A DNA stretch of 6,829 bases from Chloroflexota bacterium (GTDB taxonomy: Bacteria > Chloroflexota > Limnocylindria > P2-11E), in NCBI GenBank assembly GCA_005881085.1, contig VBGU01000033.1:1-6829 (forward strand), given 5' to 3'. The position numbers and the translations under genes are program-made. Position 1 is the stretch's first letter; each line of letters begins with the position of its first letter. A model generated the notes under the pieces. It saw nothing but the letters and a program-made list of their open reading frames with translations, made no database searches and was not told the origin of the DNA. Of this stretch, positions 1 through 5,793 are shown one piece after another.

Positions 1-2
1 CG

Positions 3-911
3 GCCACGGTGGCGGCGCCCGCCACGTCGGTAAGCCCTGCGCCCACGAACAGTGCCGCTCTTTCCTGGCGGCGCGTCGCGGACATCACAACCCCACGCAG
101 CGAGGTCGCGGTCGGCGTTTTTCGCGGCGTCGTCTATGTGGTGGGTGGCTTCGGGGGCGGGAACGTCGCCGAGACCTATGTCGCCGATCGCTGGTCGGCC
201 GCGGCGCGATATCCGATCACCGTCGATCACGCGATGGCCGCCGGAGTCGACACGCCGGGCACGCCGGGTCTGTATGTGTTCGGGGGCAACGTGAACAGCG
301 TGTCGGTCGCGCGGTCCTTCCGGTTCTTCGGCGACCAGGGCTGGCGCGAGATCGCGCCGATGCCGGCGCCACGTTCGCAGGCGGCCGCCGTGGCGATCGG
401 CGGCCGCGTCTACATCGTCGGAGGGGCGCAGGGCGATCGCCTCGTCAGTCCGACGTACGTCTACGACACGGCGGCCGATCGGTGGAGCACGGCCGCTCCG
501 TTGCCGACGCCGCGCGACCACCTCGCGGCCGCCGCGATCGGCGGTCGCGTCTGTGCGGTCGGCGGCCGCAAATTGTCGCTGCTGCAGAACCTCGCGACCT
601 TCGAGTGCTACGACCCCGCCGTCGACGCGTGGCAACCCATGCCCGACGCACCGACGGCGCGCGGCGGCATCGGCGCCGCGACGATCGGCTCGCGTATGTT
701 CGTCGCCGGCGGTGAGCACCCGCTCGGGACGTTCAAAGAAGTCGACATCTTCGACTCGGCGACCGGCAAGTGGTCGCGCGGCCCGGATCTGCCGACGTCG
801 CGCCACGGCCTCGGCGTCGTCGCGGTCCGAAGCACGCTCTACGTGATGAGCGGCGGGCCCACGCCCGGCGTGAGCCAGACCGCGGTGTGCGAAGCGCTGG
901 ACGTTCGGTAG
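3..911 (+). CDS. Kelch-repeat beta-propeller protein, 5' end cut by window edge
   Basis: The protein is built almost entirely of Kelch motifs. Counting from the GTG at position 9 (300 residues), double glycines fall at 46-47, 92-93, 138-139, 185-186, 234-235 and 282-283. Each of the first five is followed by an aromatic/Asp strand and a Trp (W62, W112, W159, W208, W255). The 46-49 residue period gives six blades, enough for a closed propeller. Motifs such as GGRVYIVGG and the PxPR turns between blades are typical of bacterial Kelch proteins. These usually act as binding scaffolds and sometimes as sialate mutarotases (NanM); no catalytic assignment is possible here. The frame is open to the window edge, and the first 20 residues are an Ala/Pro/Ser/Thr-rich linker. 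The true start, and possibly a signal peptide, therefore probably lies upstream and the GTG may be internal. The stop is 33 bases before livK, so co-transcription is possible. Confidence 0.87.
   Translation, partial: ATVAAPATSVSPAPTNSAALSWRRVADITTPRSEVAVGVFRGVVYVVGGFGGGNVAETYVADRWSAAARYPITVDHAMAAGVDTPGTPGLYVFGGNVNSVSVARSFRFFGDQGWREIAPMPAPRSQAAAVAIGGRVYIVGGAQGDRLVSPTYVYDTAADRWSTAAPLPTPRDHLAAAAIGGRVCAVGGRKLSLLQNLATFECYDPAVDAWQPMPDAPTARGGIGAATIGSRMFVAGGEHPLGTFKEVDIFDSATGKWSRGPDLPTSRHGLGVVAVRSTLYVMSGGPTPGVSQTAVCEALDVR
393..552 (+). repeat. Near-identical DNA repeat between Kelch blades 3 and 4
   Basis: The 19-base stretch at 393-411 recurs at 534-552 with a single C/T difference, 141 bases (47 codons) apart in the same frame. 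Both copies encode AIGGRV, the core of a Kelch blade. The nucleotide-level match suggests that blades 3 and 4 arose by a relatively recent internal duplication or were homogenised by gene conversion, since the other blades match only at protein level. Confidence 0.6.
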
Positions 912-930
912 CATCGCGTGATCACGCTGC

Positions 931-938
931 GGGGGAGG
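931..938 (+). promoter_or_regulatory. Strong ribosome binding site of livK
   Basis: GGGGGAGG sits 6 bases before the ATG at 945. It decides the livK start: the upstream in-frame GTG at 918 would place this purine tract inside the gene and has no comparable Shine-Dalgarno sequence. It is the strongest ribosome binding site in the operon, which fits a receptor needed in excess over the permease. Confidence 0.75.
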
Positions 939-944
939 CTCGCC

Positions 945-2111
945 ATGAGGACTCGTTTGTTCGCCGGCATCGCCGCTGTTTCAGTCGTGCTGGCCGCGTG
1001 CGGCGGCACTCCAGCCACGCAGCCGTCGGCGTCCACGGGGCCTAAGGCGGATATCAAGGTGGGTCTTGCGATCTCTCTTACCGGCGCCGCGAACATCTAC
1101 GGTCCGGCGCAGCAGAACGGCGCGAGGCTGGCGATGGACCAGATCAACGCGTCCGGCGGGATCGATGGCGCGAAGATCGCGCTCGTCATCGAGGACGACG
1201 GGTCGGCCCGCGACCAGGGCATCACCGTATTCCGCAAGCTCATCAACGAGGACAAGGTCGCCGCGATCCTGGGCCCGACCCTCTCCGGCGTCGCCGCGGG
1301 AGCGCACCCCGTCGCGCAGCAGGCGGGCCTCCCGGTGATCGCGATCTCGAACACCGGTGTCGGCATCGTCGGAAAGTGCGACTACGGCACGTGCGACTGG
1401 ATCTTCCGCGCGTCCCTCGGCGAGGAGACCGCGCTGCCGGCCGCGCTCAAGGCCGCGAAGGACAAGCTGAATCTCAAGAAGGTCGTGCTCATGTTCGAGA
1501 GCGACCAGAAGTTCGCATCGGACGGCGCGGACATCTTCAAGAAGGCGGCGGCGGACAACGGCATCACGATCGCTCGGACGATCCCGTACAAGACCGCCGA
1601 CGTCGACTTCTCCGCCTTCGTGACCCAGGCCAAGGGCGAGAGCCCCGACGCGATCCTCGCATCCGGGCTCGCGGGTACGGCGTCGAAGGTGCTCATCGAA
1701 GTGGGGAAGCAGTTCCCGCAGGGTCTCCGCGTCGTCGGCTCGAACGGGTTCAACTCGCCGGCCGTGATCACTGCGGCCGGTGCCGCCGCGCCGAACATGA
1801 TCGTCGGCACCGCATGGAACAAGGCGTCGACCGACAAGACAAATGTCGACTTCGTGAAGGCCTTCAAGGACAAGTACGGCGCGGATCCCGACCAGTTCGC
1901 GACGCAGGCATACACAGCGATGAACGTCCTGGCCGACGCGATGAAGCGGTCGGGCAACGCGACCGACAAAGCGGCGCTCAAAAAGGCGCTCGAGGCGACA
2001 AAGGACTTCGCCACCCCCCTTGGAGCGTTCAGCTTCACGCCGGAGCACGACGTAAAGCAGCCAGTCTTCGTGATGACCGTGAAGGACGGTCAGTTCGTCC
2101 CGTTCAACTAA
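945..2111 (+). CDS. livK: Branched-chain amino acid-type ABC transporter substrate-binding lipoprotein
   Basis: This 388-residue protein is the extracytoplasmic receptor of the importer encoded downstream. It starts with a lipoprotein signal peptide: basic MRTR, a hydrophobic stretch, then lipobox LAAC with the lipidated Cys at residue 19. A Thr/Pro/Ser-rich tether follows to about residue 34. The mature part is a type 1 periplasmic binding fold (Peripla_BP_6/LivK-like). It has an opening strand KVGLAISLTG (38-47), helix GARLAMDQIN (59-68), an ILGP strand with the TLSGVA loop (108-117), and AISNTG (133-138). The AISNTG, TLSGVA and FRASLG (154-159) segments lie where ligand-contacting loops occur in this family. 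Cys145 and Cys150 bracket the hinge-side loop and could form a disulfide outside the cell. The ligand cannot be read from sequence: the family also binds amides, urea and aromatic acids. The ATG is chosen for its ribosome binding site and signal peptide. Confidence 0.93.
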   Translation: MRTRLFAGIAAVSVVLAACGGTPATQPSASTGPKADIKVGLAISLTGAANIYGPAQQNGARLAMDQINASGGIDGAKIALVIEDDGSARDQGITVFRKLINEDKVAAILGPTLSGVAAGAHPVAQQAGLPVIAISNTGVGIVGKCDYGTCDWIFRASLGEETALPAALKAAKDKLNLKKVVLMFESDQKFASDGADIFKKAAADNGITIARTIPYKTADVDFSAFVTQAKGESPDAILASGLAGTASKVLIEVGKQFPQGLRVVGSNGFNSPAVITAAGAAAPNMIVGTAWNKASTDKTNVDFVKAFKDKYGADPDQFATQAYTAMNVLADAMKRSGNATDKAALKKALEATKDFATPLGAFSFTPEHDVKQPVFVMTVKDGQFVPFN

Positions 2112-2122
2112 CCTGACGCGCG

Positions 2123-3010
2123 TTGGCCGAGCAGCTCTATAACGCGATCTTCGTCGGCAGCATCTACGCGCTCTTTGCCGTCGGGTTCGCGCTCGTCTTC
2201 TCCGTCCTCGACATCCTGAATCTCGCGCATCCGGTCGTGTTCATGCTCGGCGCGTTCGTCGCGCTGTTCTTCATGTCGACCTTCGGCGCTCCCGCCGCGC
2301 TCGCGGCGGTCGCGGCGTTTGCGGTGACCGGAGTGTTCGGAATCTTTCTGGATCGCGTCGCGTTCGCGCCGCTGCGACGGCGCGGTGCGCCACCGCTCTC
2401 GGCGATGATCTCGAGTCTCGGGTTCGCGATCGTCGTGATCAGGCTCATGGAGCTGCGGTATGGGCCCGACCTTGTGAGCTACCCGGCCGGCAGCCTTCCG
2501 CAAGCCATCCTTCAGATCGGGGACGCTCGATTGGATGGGCTGCGGCTTCTCATCATCGGGCTCGCGATCATCCTCATGGCCGCTCTTACGTATGTGGTTC
2601 GCGTGACGCAGCTCGGACGCGACATCCGGGCGCTCGCCGAGAACCCACGTGCGGCTCGGCTCCTCGGCGTCGATGTCGATCGCGCGATCGCGGCGACGTT
2701 CTTCATCTCATCAGGGCTTGGCGGCGTGGCCGGGGCGTTGCTCGGCTTCGCGTACAACGCCATCTACCCGCAGATGGGCACGCCGTACGAGCTGAAGGCG
2801 TTCACCGTGATGGTCGTCGGAGGGATGGGCAGCCTTCCGGGTGCCGTGCTCGGCGCGTACATCCTCGGGATCGGCGAGATCGCGGCCCTCGTGTTCCTTC
2901 CCGCCGAGTTCGCGGAGCTCCGCGACGCGCTCGCCTTCGGGCTCCTCTTCCTCGTGCTGGTGATCCGGCCGCGCGGTCTTCTCGGGCACCGCGTCGCGGA
3001 CCGCGCGTAG
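2123..3010 (+). CDS. livH: Branched-chain amino acid-type ABC transporter permease LivH
   Basis: First membrane subunit of the importer, 295 residues with about eight hydrophobic helices. The N-terminus (AEQLYNAIFVGSIYALFAVG) and VLDILNLAHPVVFMLGAF (28-45) match the hallmark start of LivH permeases. The cytoplasmic coupling loop RALAENPRAARLLGVDVDR (169-187) is the LivH version of the EAA loop that docks on the ATPases. FTVMVVGGMGSLPGAVLGA (227-245) and the C-terminal RPRGLLG (282-288) are also family-typical. Translation must begin at TTG 2123, because an in-frame stop (TGA, 2114-2116) lies just upstream and no later start would keep helix 1. There is no convincing Shine-Dalgarno sequence in the 11-base gap after livK, so expression may be low or rely on re-initiation. 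Confidence 0.94.
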   Translation: MAEQLYNAIFVGSIYALFAVGFALVFSVLDILNLAHPVVFMLGAFVALFFMSTFGAPAALAAVAAFAVTGVFGIFLDRVAFAPLRRRGAPPLSAMISSLGFAIVVIRLMELRYGPDLVSYPAGSLPQAILQIGDARLDGLRLLIIGLAIILMAALTYVVRVTQLGRDIRALAENPRAARLLGVDVDRAIAATFFISSGLGGVAGALLGFAYNAIYPQMGTPYELKAFTVMVVGGMGSLPGAVLGAYILGIGEIAALVFLPAEFAELRDALAFGLLFLVLVIRPRGLLGHRVADRA

Positions 3011-3882
3011 TGGACGCGATCGTCGACTTCTTCCGCGTCTATCAGACGACGATCGGCGTCATCGGCATCAATGCGCTGCTCGCGCTCTCGGTCTGGGTCA
3101 CGCTCTACGCGGGCCAGCTGACGCTCGGCAACGCGGCGTTCATGGCGGTGGGAGCGTACGGGGCGGCGCTGCTCGGGATGCGCGTCGGCGTTCCGTTCCC
3201 GGTGGGCCTCGCGCTGGGCGCGCTTCTCTCGGCCGCGCTCGCGCTCCCGCTCGGCCTCGCGGTGTTCCGGCTTCGCGGCGTTTACCTCGCGATCGCGACG
3301 ATCGGATTTGGCGAGGTCGTGCGCGTCGTCCTTTTGACGCTGCCGTTCACGGGGAAGGCGCTCGGCCTGAATGGCATCCCACCGGTCACGGAGCTCTGGC
3401 ACATCTACCTGTCGCTCGCCGCCGTGGCCTACGTGTTGTGGCGCGTGCAGGGTTCGACCGTCGGCCGCGCCTGGGCCGCGATCCGCGAGGACGAGATCGC
3501 CGCGGCGAGCCAGGGCATTGCCGTCCGCCGCTACAAGCTCGCCGCGTTCGTCGCCGGCGCGGCACTCGCAGCGTGGGCCGGGGGTCTCTCCGCGCACCTC
3601 AACTTTTCGATCGAGCCGGGCGACTTCGGCTTCACGCGCGCGGTCCAGATCCTCGTCTTCGCCGTCGTCGGTGGAACGCCCAGCGTCGCCGGCCCGATCT
3701 TCGGCGCGACGCTCCTGACCGCGCTTCCCGAAGTACTCCGACCGCTGAAGGAATACCGTGACATCTTCGCCGGGCTCATCTTGATGGGCGTGATCATCTA
3801 TCTGCCCCGCGGGCTGGTGACGCTCGCCGAGCTCCGGAAGACCCGACGCCTCCAGGAGATCGGAGCTGCCGATGTTGCTTGA
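3010..3882 (+). CDS. livM: Branched-chain amino acid-type ABC transporter permease LivM
   Basis: Second membrane subunit, 290 residues, expected to pair with LivH to form the translocation pathway. About eight hydrophobic segments are visible. Family landmarks are AGQLTLGNAAFMAVGAYGAA (34-53), TIGFGEVVRVV (97-107), the coupling loop GRAWAAIREDEIAAASQGI (152-170) and VVGGTPSVAGPIFGA (219-233), with PRGL near the end. The coupling loop is the LivM form of the GRAxxAIRxxE(I/L)AA sequence, which contacts the nucleotide-binding subunits. The GTG start shares its G with the livH TAG stop (TAGTG). No clear ribosome binding site is visible, which points to translational coupling with livH. The length is at the short end for LivM: it lacks the long N-terminal extension of the E. 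coli protein, as many non-enteric homologues do. Confidence 0.94.
   Translation: MDAIVDFFRVYQTTIGVIGINALLALSVWVTLYAGQLTLGNAAFMAVGAYGAALLGMRVGVPFPVGLALGALLSAALALPLGLAVFRLRGVYLAIATIGFGEVVRVVLLTLPFTGKALGLNGIPPVTELWHIYLSLAAVAYVLWRVQGSTVGRAWAAIREDEIAAASQGIAVRRYKLAAFVAGAALAAWAGGLSAHLNFSIEPGDFGFTRAVQILVFAVVGGTPSVAGPIFGATLLTALPEVLRPLKEYRDIFAGLILMGVIIYLPRGLVTLAELRKTRRLQEIGAADVA
3853..3865 (+). promoter_or_regulatory. Ribosome binding site of livG inside livM
   Basis: Two purine runs, CAGGAG (3853-3858) and CGGAG (3861-3865), lie within the end of livM. The second is 6 bases before the livG ATG at 3872. They support that start and show livG has its own initiation signal, unlike the two permease genes. 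Confidence 0.55.
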
Positions 3883-4624
3883 GTGCGACGGCATCTCGAA
3901 GCGATTCGGCGGCGTGCACGCCGTCGCCGACGTTGACCTCTCCATCGAACCCGGTCAGGTGTTCGGGCTCATCGGTCCGAATGGCGCCGGCAAGACGACG
4001 CTCGTGAATCTCATCAGCGGTCACCTGCGCGTGGATAGCGGGGCGATCCGGTTCGCCGCTGCCGATGTCACGCGCCTGGCGCCGCACGCGCTGACCGCGC
4101 GCGGCATCGCGCGCACCTTTCAGGGCGTGCGGCTCTTCAAGGGCCTCACCGTTTTGGAGAACGTTCTCGTTGGACGGCACGCGCGGATGCGTTCGGACGT
4201 GGTGCGACGCCTCTGGCCTCGCGGCGCATCTGACCGCAGCGATCGCGAGAAGGCTGGTCAGCTCCTGGAGCGGCTCGGCCTCAGCAGGCCGGACGCTCTC
4301 GCCGGCGGCCTCGCGTACGGTGACCAGCGCCGCCTCGAGATCGCGCGCGCGCTCGCGTCCGAGCCCCGGCTCTTGATCCTTGATGAACCCGCCGCCGGCA
4401 TGAATGCGGCGGAGTCCGCGCGCCTCCGCGAGCTCATGCGCACGCTGGTGGCGGAGGGACTCACGATCGTGCTCATCGAGCACGACGTTCGGCTCGTGAT
4501 GGGCACCTGCGACCGCGTCGCGGTGCTCAACTTCGGCCGGAAGATCGCGGAGGGCACGCCTTCGGAGATCCAGTCGAGCCCGGTGGTGCGCGAGGCCTAT
4601 CTCGGGAGCGAGGACGTCGCGTGA
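3872..4624 (+). CDS. livG: ABC transporter ATP-binding protein LivG
   Basis: First ATPase subunit, 250 residues. All motifs of an ABC nucleotide-binding domain are present in order: Walker A GPNGAGKT (35-42), Q-loop Q84 in ARTFQ, signature LAYGDQRRLEIARAL (147-161), Walker B RLLILDEP (166-173), D-loop AAGMN (174-178) and switch His204 in LIEHD. The RTFQ..RLF sequence, the YG(D/E)QRRLEIARAL signature and AAGMN are the form specific to LivG within the LivG/LivF pair. The ATG overlaps the end of livM by 11 bases. The C-terminus (EGTPSEIQSSPVVREAYLG) is the usual LivG tail. Nothing is missing, so the subunit should be an active ATPase at the cytoplasmic face of LivH/LivM. Confidence 0.95.
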   Translation: MLLECDGISKRFGGVHAVADVDLSIEPGQVFGLIGPNGAGKTTLVNLISGHLRVDSGAIRFAAADVTRLAPHALTARGIARTFQGVRLFKGLTVLENVLVGRHARMRSDVVRRLWPRGASDRSDREKAGQLLERLGLSRPDALAGGLAYGDQRRLEIARALASEPRLLILDEPAAGMNAAESARLRELMRTLVAEGLTIVLIEHDVRLVMGTCDRVAVLNFGRKIAEGTPSEIQSSPVVREAYLGSEDVA

Positions 4625-5319
4625 GTCCGCCGCTCCTCGAGGTCGAAGATCTCCGCGTGCGCTACGGCGCGGTCGAGGCGGTCCATGGCGTGTCGTTCGC
4701 GGTGAATGCCGGCGAGGTCACCACGCTCATCGGCGCGAACGGGGCGGGGAAGTCGAGCACGCTCGCCGCGCTCAGCGGTCTCGTGCCGGCCGGCGGTCGG
4801 ATCCGCTTCGATGGCCGCGACATCGCGGGCGCGCCGCCGCATGCGATCGTGCGCGCCGGCATCGTCCAGGTGCCGGAGGGTCGCGAGATCCTCGCGCAAA
4901 TGACGGTCGAAGAGAACCTGCTCATGGGACTGCGCGGCCGCGCACGCTCGGACCTCGACTCCGCGTACGAGCGCTTCCCGATCCTGGGCGAGCGCCGCGC
5001 GCTGCTGGCGGGGAGTCTCTCCGGCGGCGAGCAGCAGATGCTCGCGATCGCGCGGGCGCTCCTCGCCCGTCCACGACTGCTCCTGCTCGACGAGCCATCG
5101 CTCGGGCTCGCGCCGCTGATCGTGAAACGCGTCTTCGACACGCTCGCCGACCTCCGGCGCCAGGGCATCACGATGCTTCTTGTCGAGCAGAACGCGCTGC
5201 GCGCGCTTCGCCTAGCTGACCGCGCCTACGTGATGGAGCTCGGCAAGCTTGTGATGCGCGGGACGGGTCAAGACCTCCTCGGTGACGAGGGTGTCGCGCG
5301 CACCTATCTGGGGGGCTGA
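4621..5319 (+). CDS. livF: ABC transporter ATP-binding protein LivF
   Basis: Second ATPase subunit, 232 residues, forming the heterodimer with LivG. Walker A GANGAGKS (38-45), Q-loop IVQVPEGR (81-88), signature LSGGEQQMLAIARAL (133-147) and Walker B LLLLDEPS (153-160) followed by LGLAP are all intact. VPEGR and LVEQNA (187-192) are diagnostic of LivF. Gln190 sits where most ABC ATPases have the switch His, which is normal for this family rather than a defect. The GTG start overlaps the livG stop by four bases (GTGA), and GAGG at 4610-4613 is 7 bases upstream, so translation should be coupled. It is the last gene of the importer operon; 474 bases without an intact gene follow. Confidence 0.95.
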   Translation: MSPPLLEVEDLRVRYGAVEAVHGVSFAVNAGEVTTLIGANGAGKSSTLAALSGLVPAGGRIRFDGRDIAGAPPHAIVRAGIVQVPEGREILAQMTVEENLLMGLRGRARSDLDSAYERFPILGERRALLAGSLSGGEQQMLAIARALLARPRLLLLDEPSLGLAPLIVKRVFDTLADLRRQGITMLLVEQNALRALRLADRAYVMELGKLVMRGTGQDLLGDEGVARTYLGG

Positions 5320-5322
5320 ACG

Positions 5323-5340
5323 TAGCGCCGGGCCGTGCTA
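5323..5340. terminator. Weak hairpin after livF, possible terminator
   Basis: The arms TAGCGC (5323-5328) and GTGCTA (5335-5340) can pair as six base pairs, including one G-U, around a six-base GC loop. It begins 3 bases after the livF stop and also covers the stop codon of the minus-strand relic. It lacks a following T-run on either strand, so intrinsic termination is doubtful. Confidence 0.25.
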
Positions 5341-5439
5341 GGGCAGGAAGCGGGCCGCGACGGTCGTCGCCGAGTTCATGCTGACAGTGCAGGTCGTCCC
5401 AGAGGCCGAATCGCAACCGGTCCACCCATCGAACACACC
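5338..5439 (-). pseudogene. Remnant of the C-terminus of an InlB B-repeat-type surface protein
   Basis: Read on the minus strand, 5439 to 5338 encodes 33 residues ending in a stop. They begin GVFDGWTGC, continue to CTVSMNSATTVAARF and end LP. This closely matches the end of the bacterial B-repeat (divergent InlB B-repeat) domain, whose consensus is roughly FxGWSGxCSGTGTCTVTMxxxxSVTATF, found in large secreted or wall-associated proteins. The segment has no usable start; in its own frame the reading continues upstream only to tandem stops near 5515-5520. A neighbouring minus frame gives SVVRGFVERATDLV directly before it, and removing two bases of a TGTG run at about 5434-5437 would join them as ATDLVFDGW. 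That suggests a frameshift, with two tandem TAG stops further up at 5496-5501. The relic converges tail-to-tail on livF. The domain call rests on pattern recognition of one short segment. Confidence 0.5.
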
Positions 5440-5723
5440 AAGTCCGTCGCCCTCTCGACGAAGCCGCGCACGACCGACGCGGGCGCGGGCCAGCTCTACT
5501 ACAGCGTGCCAGCCTCATCACCGCGTTCAACACCGACGGCAGCAACGACGATCTTCTCGCGCTGCTACAAGCTCCACCTTGGCAGTCGAACGCCCAGGCC
5601 ACGCCGCCATTCCAGCCTCGGCATCCAGTCCGCGAAGGCTTCGCGAGCCGCCTCAGGGGCGAACGCGAACGACCCGCTGAACACGGCATGTCGGTGATCA
5701 CCGTCGCCGAGCGGTCCTAACAA

Positions 5724-5760
5724 GACGGCGGGTGCCGACCGAGCCCGGGGCCCCGCCGTC
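5724..5760. other. GC-rich inverted repeat upstream of the TMEM175 gene
   Basis: GACGGCGGG (5724-5732) is perfectly complementary to CCCGCCGTC (5752-5760). Beyond a bulged T at 5733, three more pairs (5734-5736 with 5749-5751) extend the stem, leaving a 12-base loop. It ends 33 bases before the TMEM175 start. No T-run follows on the plus strand. On the minus strand the hairpin is followed by TTGTTA, so it could be a leftover minus-strand terminator, an operator, or a 5' leader structure. Confidence 0.4.
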
Positions 5761-5793
5761 GCGATTGGTGCCGGCTCGTTCAGACTGAGCGCG

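Larger units (their letters stand above)
5320..5793. other. 474-base stretch without an intact gene
   Basis: No reading frame here has a credible start, ribosome binding site and protein-like sequence together. Third-position GC in the open frames I checked by hand (5568 to about 5800, both strands) is roughly 70-75 percent, which looks lower than in the neighbouring genes. The stretch holds a minus-strand gene relic (5338-5439, perhaps extending to about 5700), a weak hairpin just after livF and a stronger hairpin at 5724-5760. A promoter for the TMEM175 unit must lie at its right end or further upstream, but I see no clear -35/-10 pair. Confidence 0.6.

Noticed and set aside
918..944. Earlier in-frame GTG start for livK at 918
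   Set aside because: It would add nine residues ahead of the signal peptide and bury the GGGGGAGG ribosome binding site, which is ideally placed for the ATG at 945.
981..2048. Long minus-strand open frame of 355 codons opposite livK
   Set aside because: The translation is Arg/Asp/Glu/Val-rich with no domain, as expected for the antisense of a high-GC gene; livK on the plus strand explains the region fully.
2764..3945. Long minus-strand open frame of 393 codons opposite livH and livM
   Set aside because: The translation is a charged, low-complexity Arg/Glu/Asp/His sequence typical of the antisense of hydrophobic membrane genes; both permeases show full family motifs on the other strand.
5259..5340. 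Intrinsic terminator for the Liv operon
   Set aside because: Only a six-pair hairpin without a T-run is present after livF, so a confident terminator call is not justified; it is listed only as a weak hairpin.
5168..5701. Minus-strand open frame of 177 codons across the end of livF and the non-coding stretch
   Set aside because: It is rich in Arg, Ser and Cys without recognisable motifs, overlaps the livF 3' end and is in a different frame from the B-repeat relic.
5385..5720. Plus-strand frame open for about 110 codons, including SLITAFNTDGSNDDLLALLQ
   Set aside because: There is no ATG, GTG or TTG start until near 5689 and no ribosome binding site, third-position GC is unremarkable, and I recognise no family.
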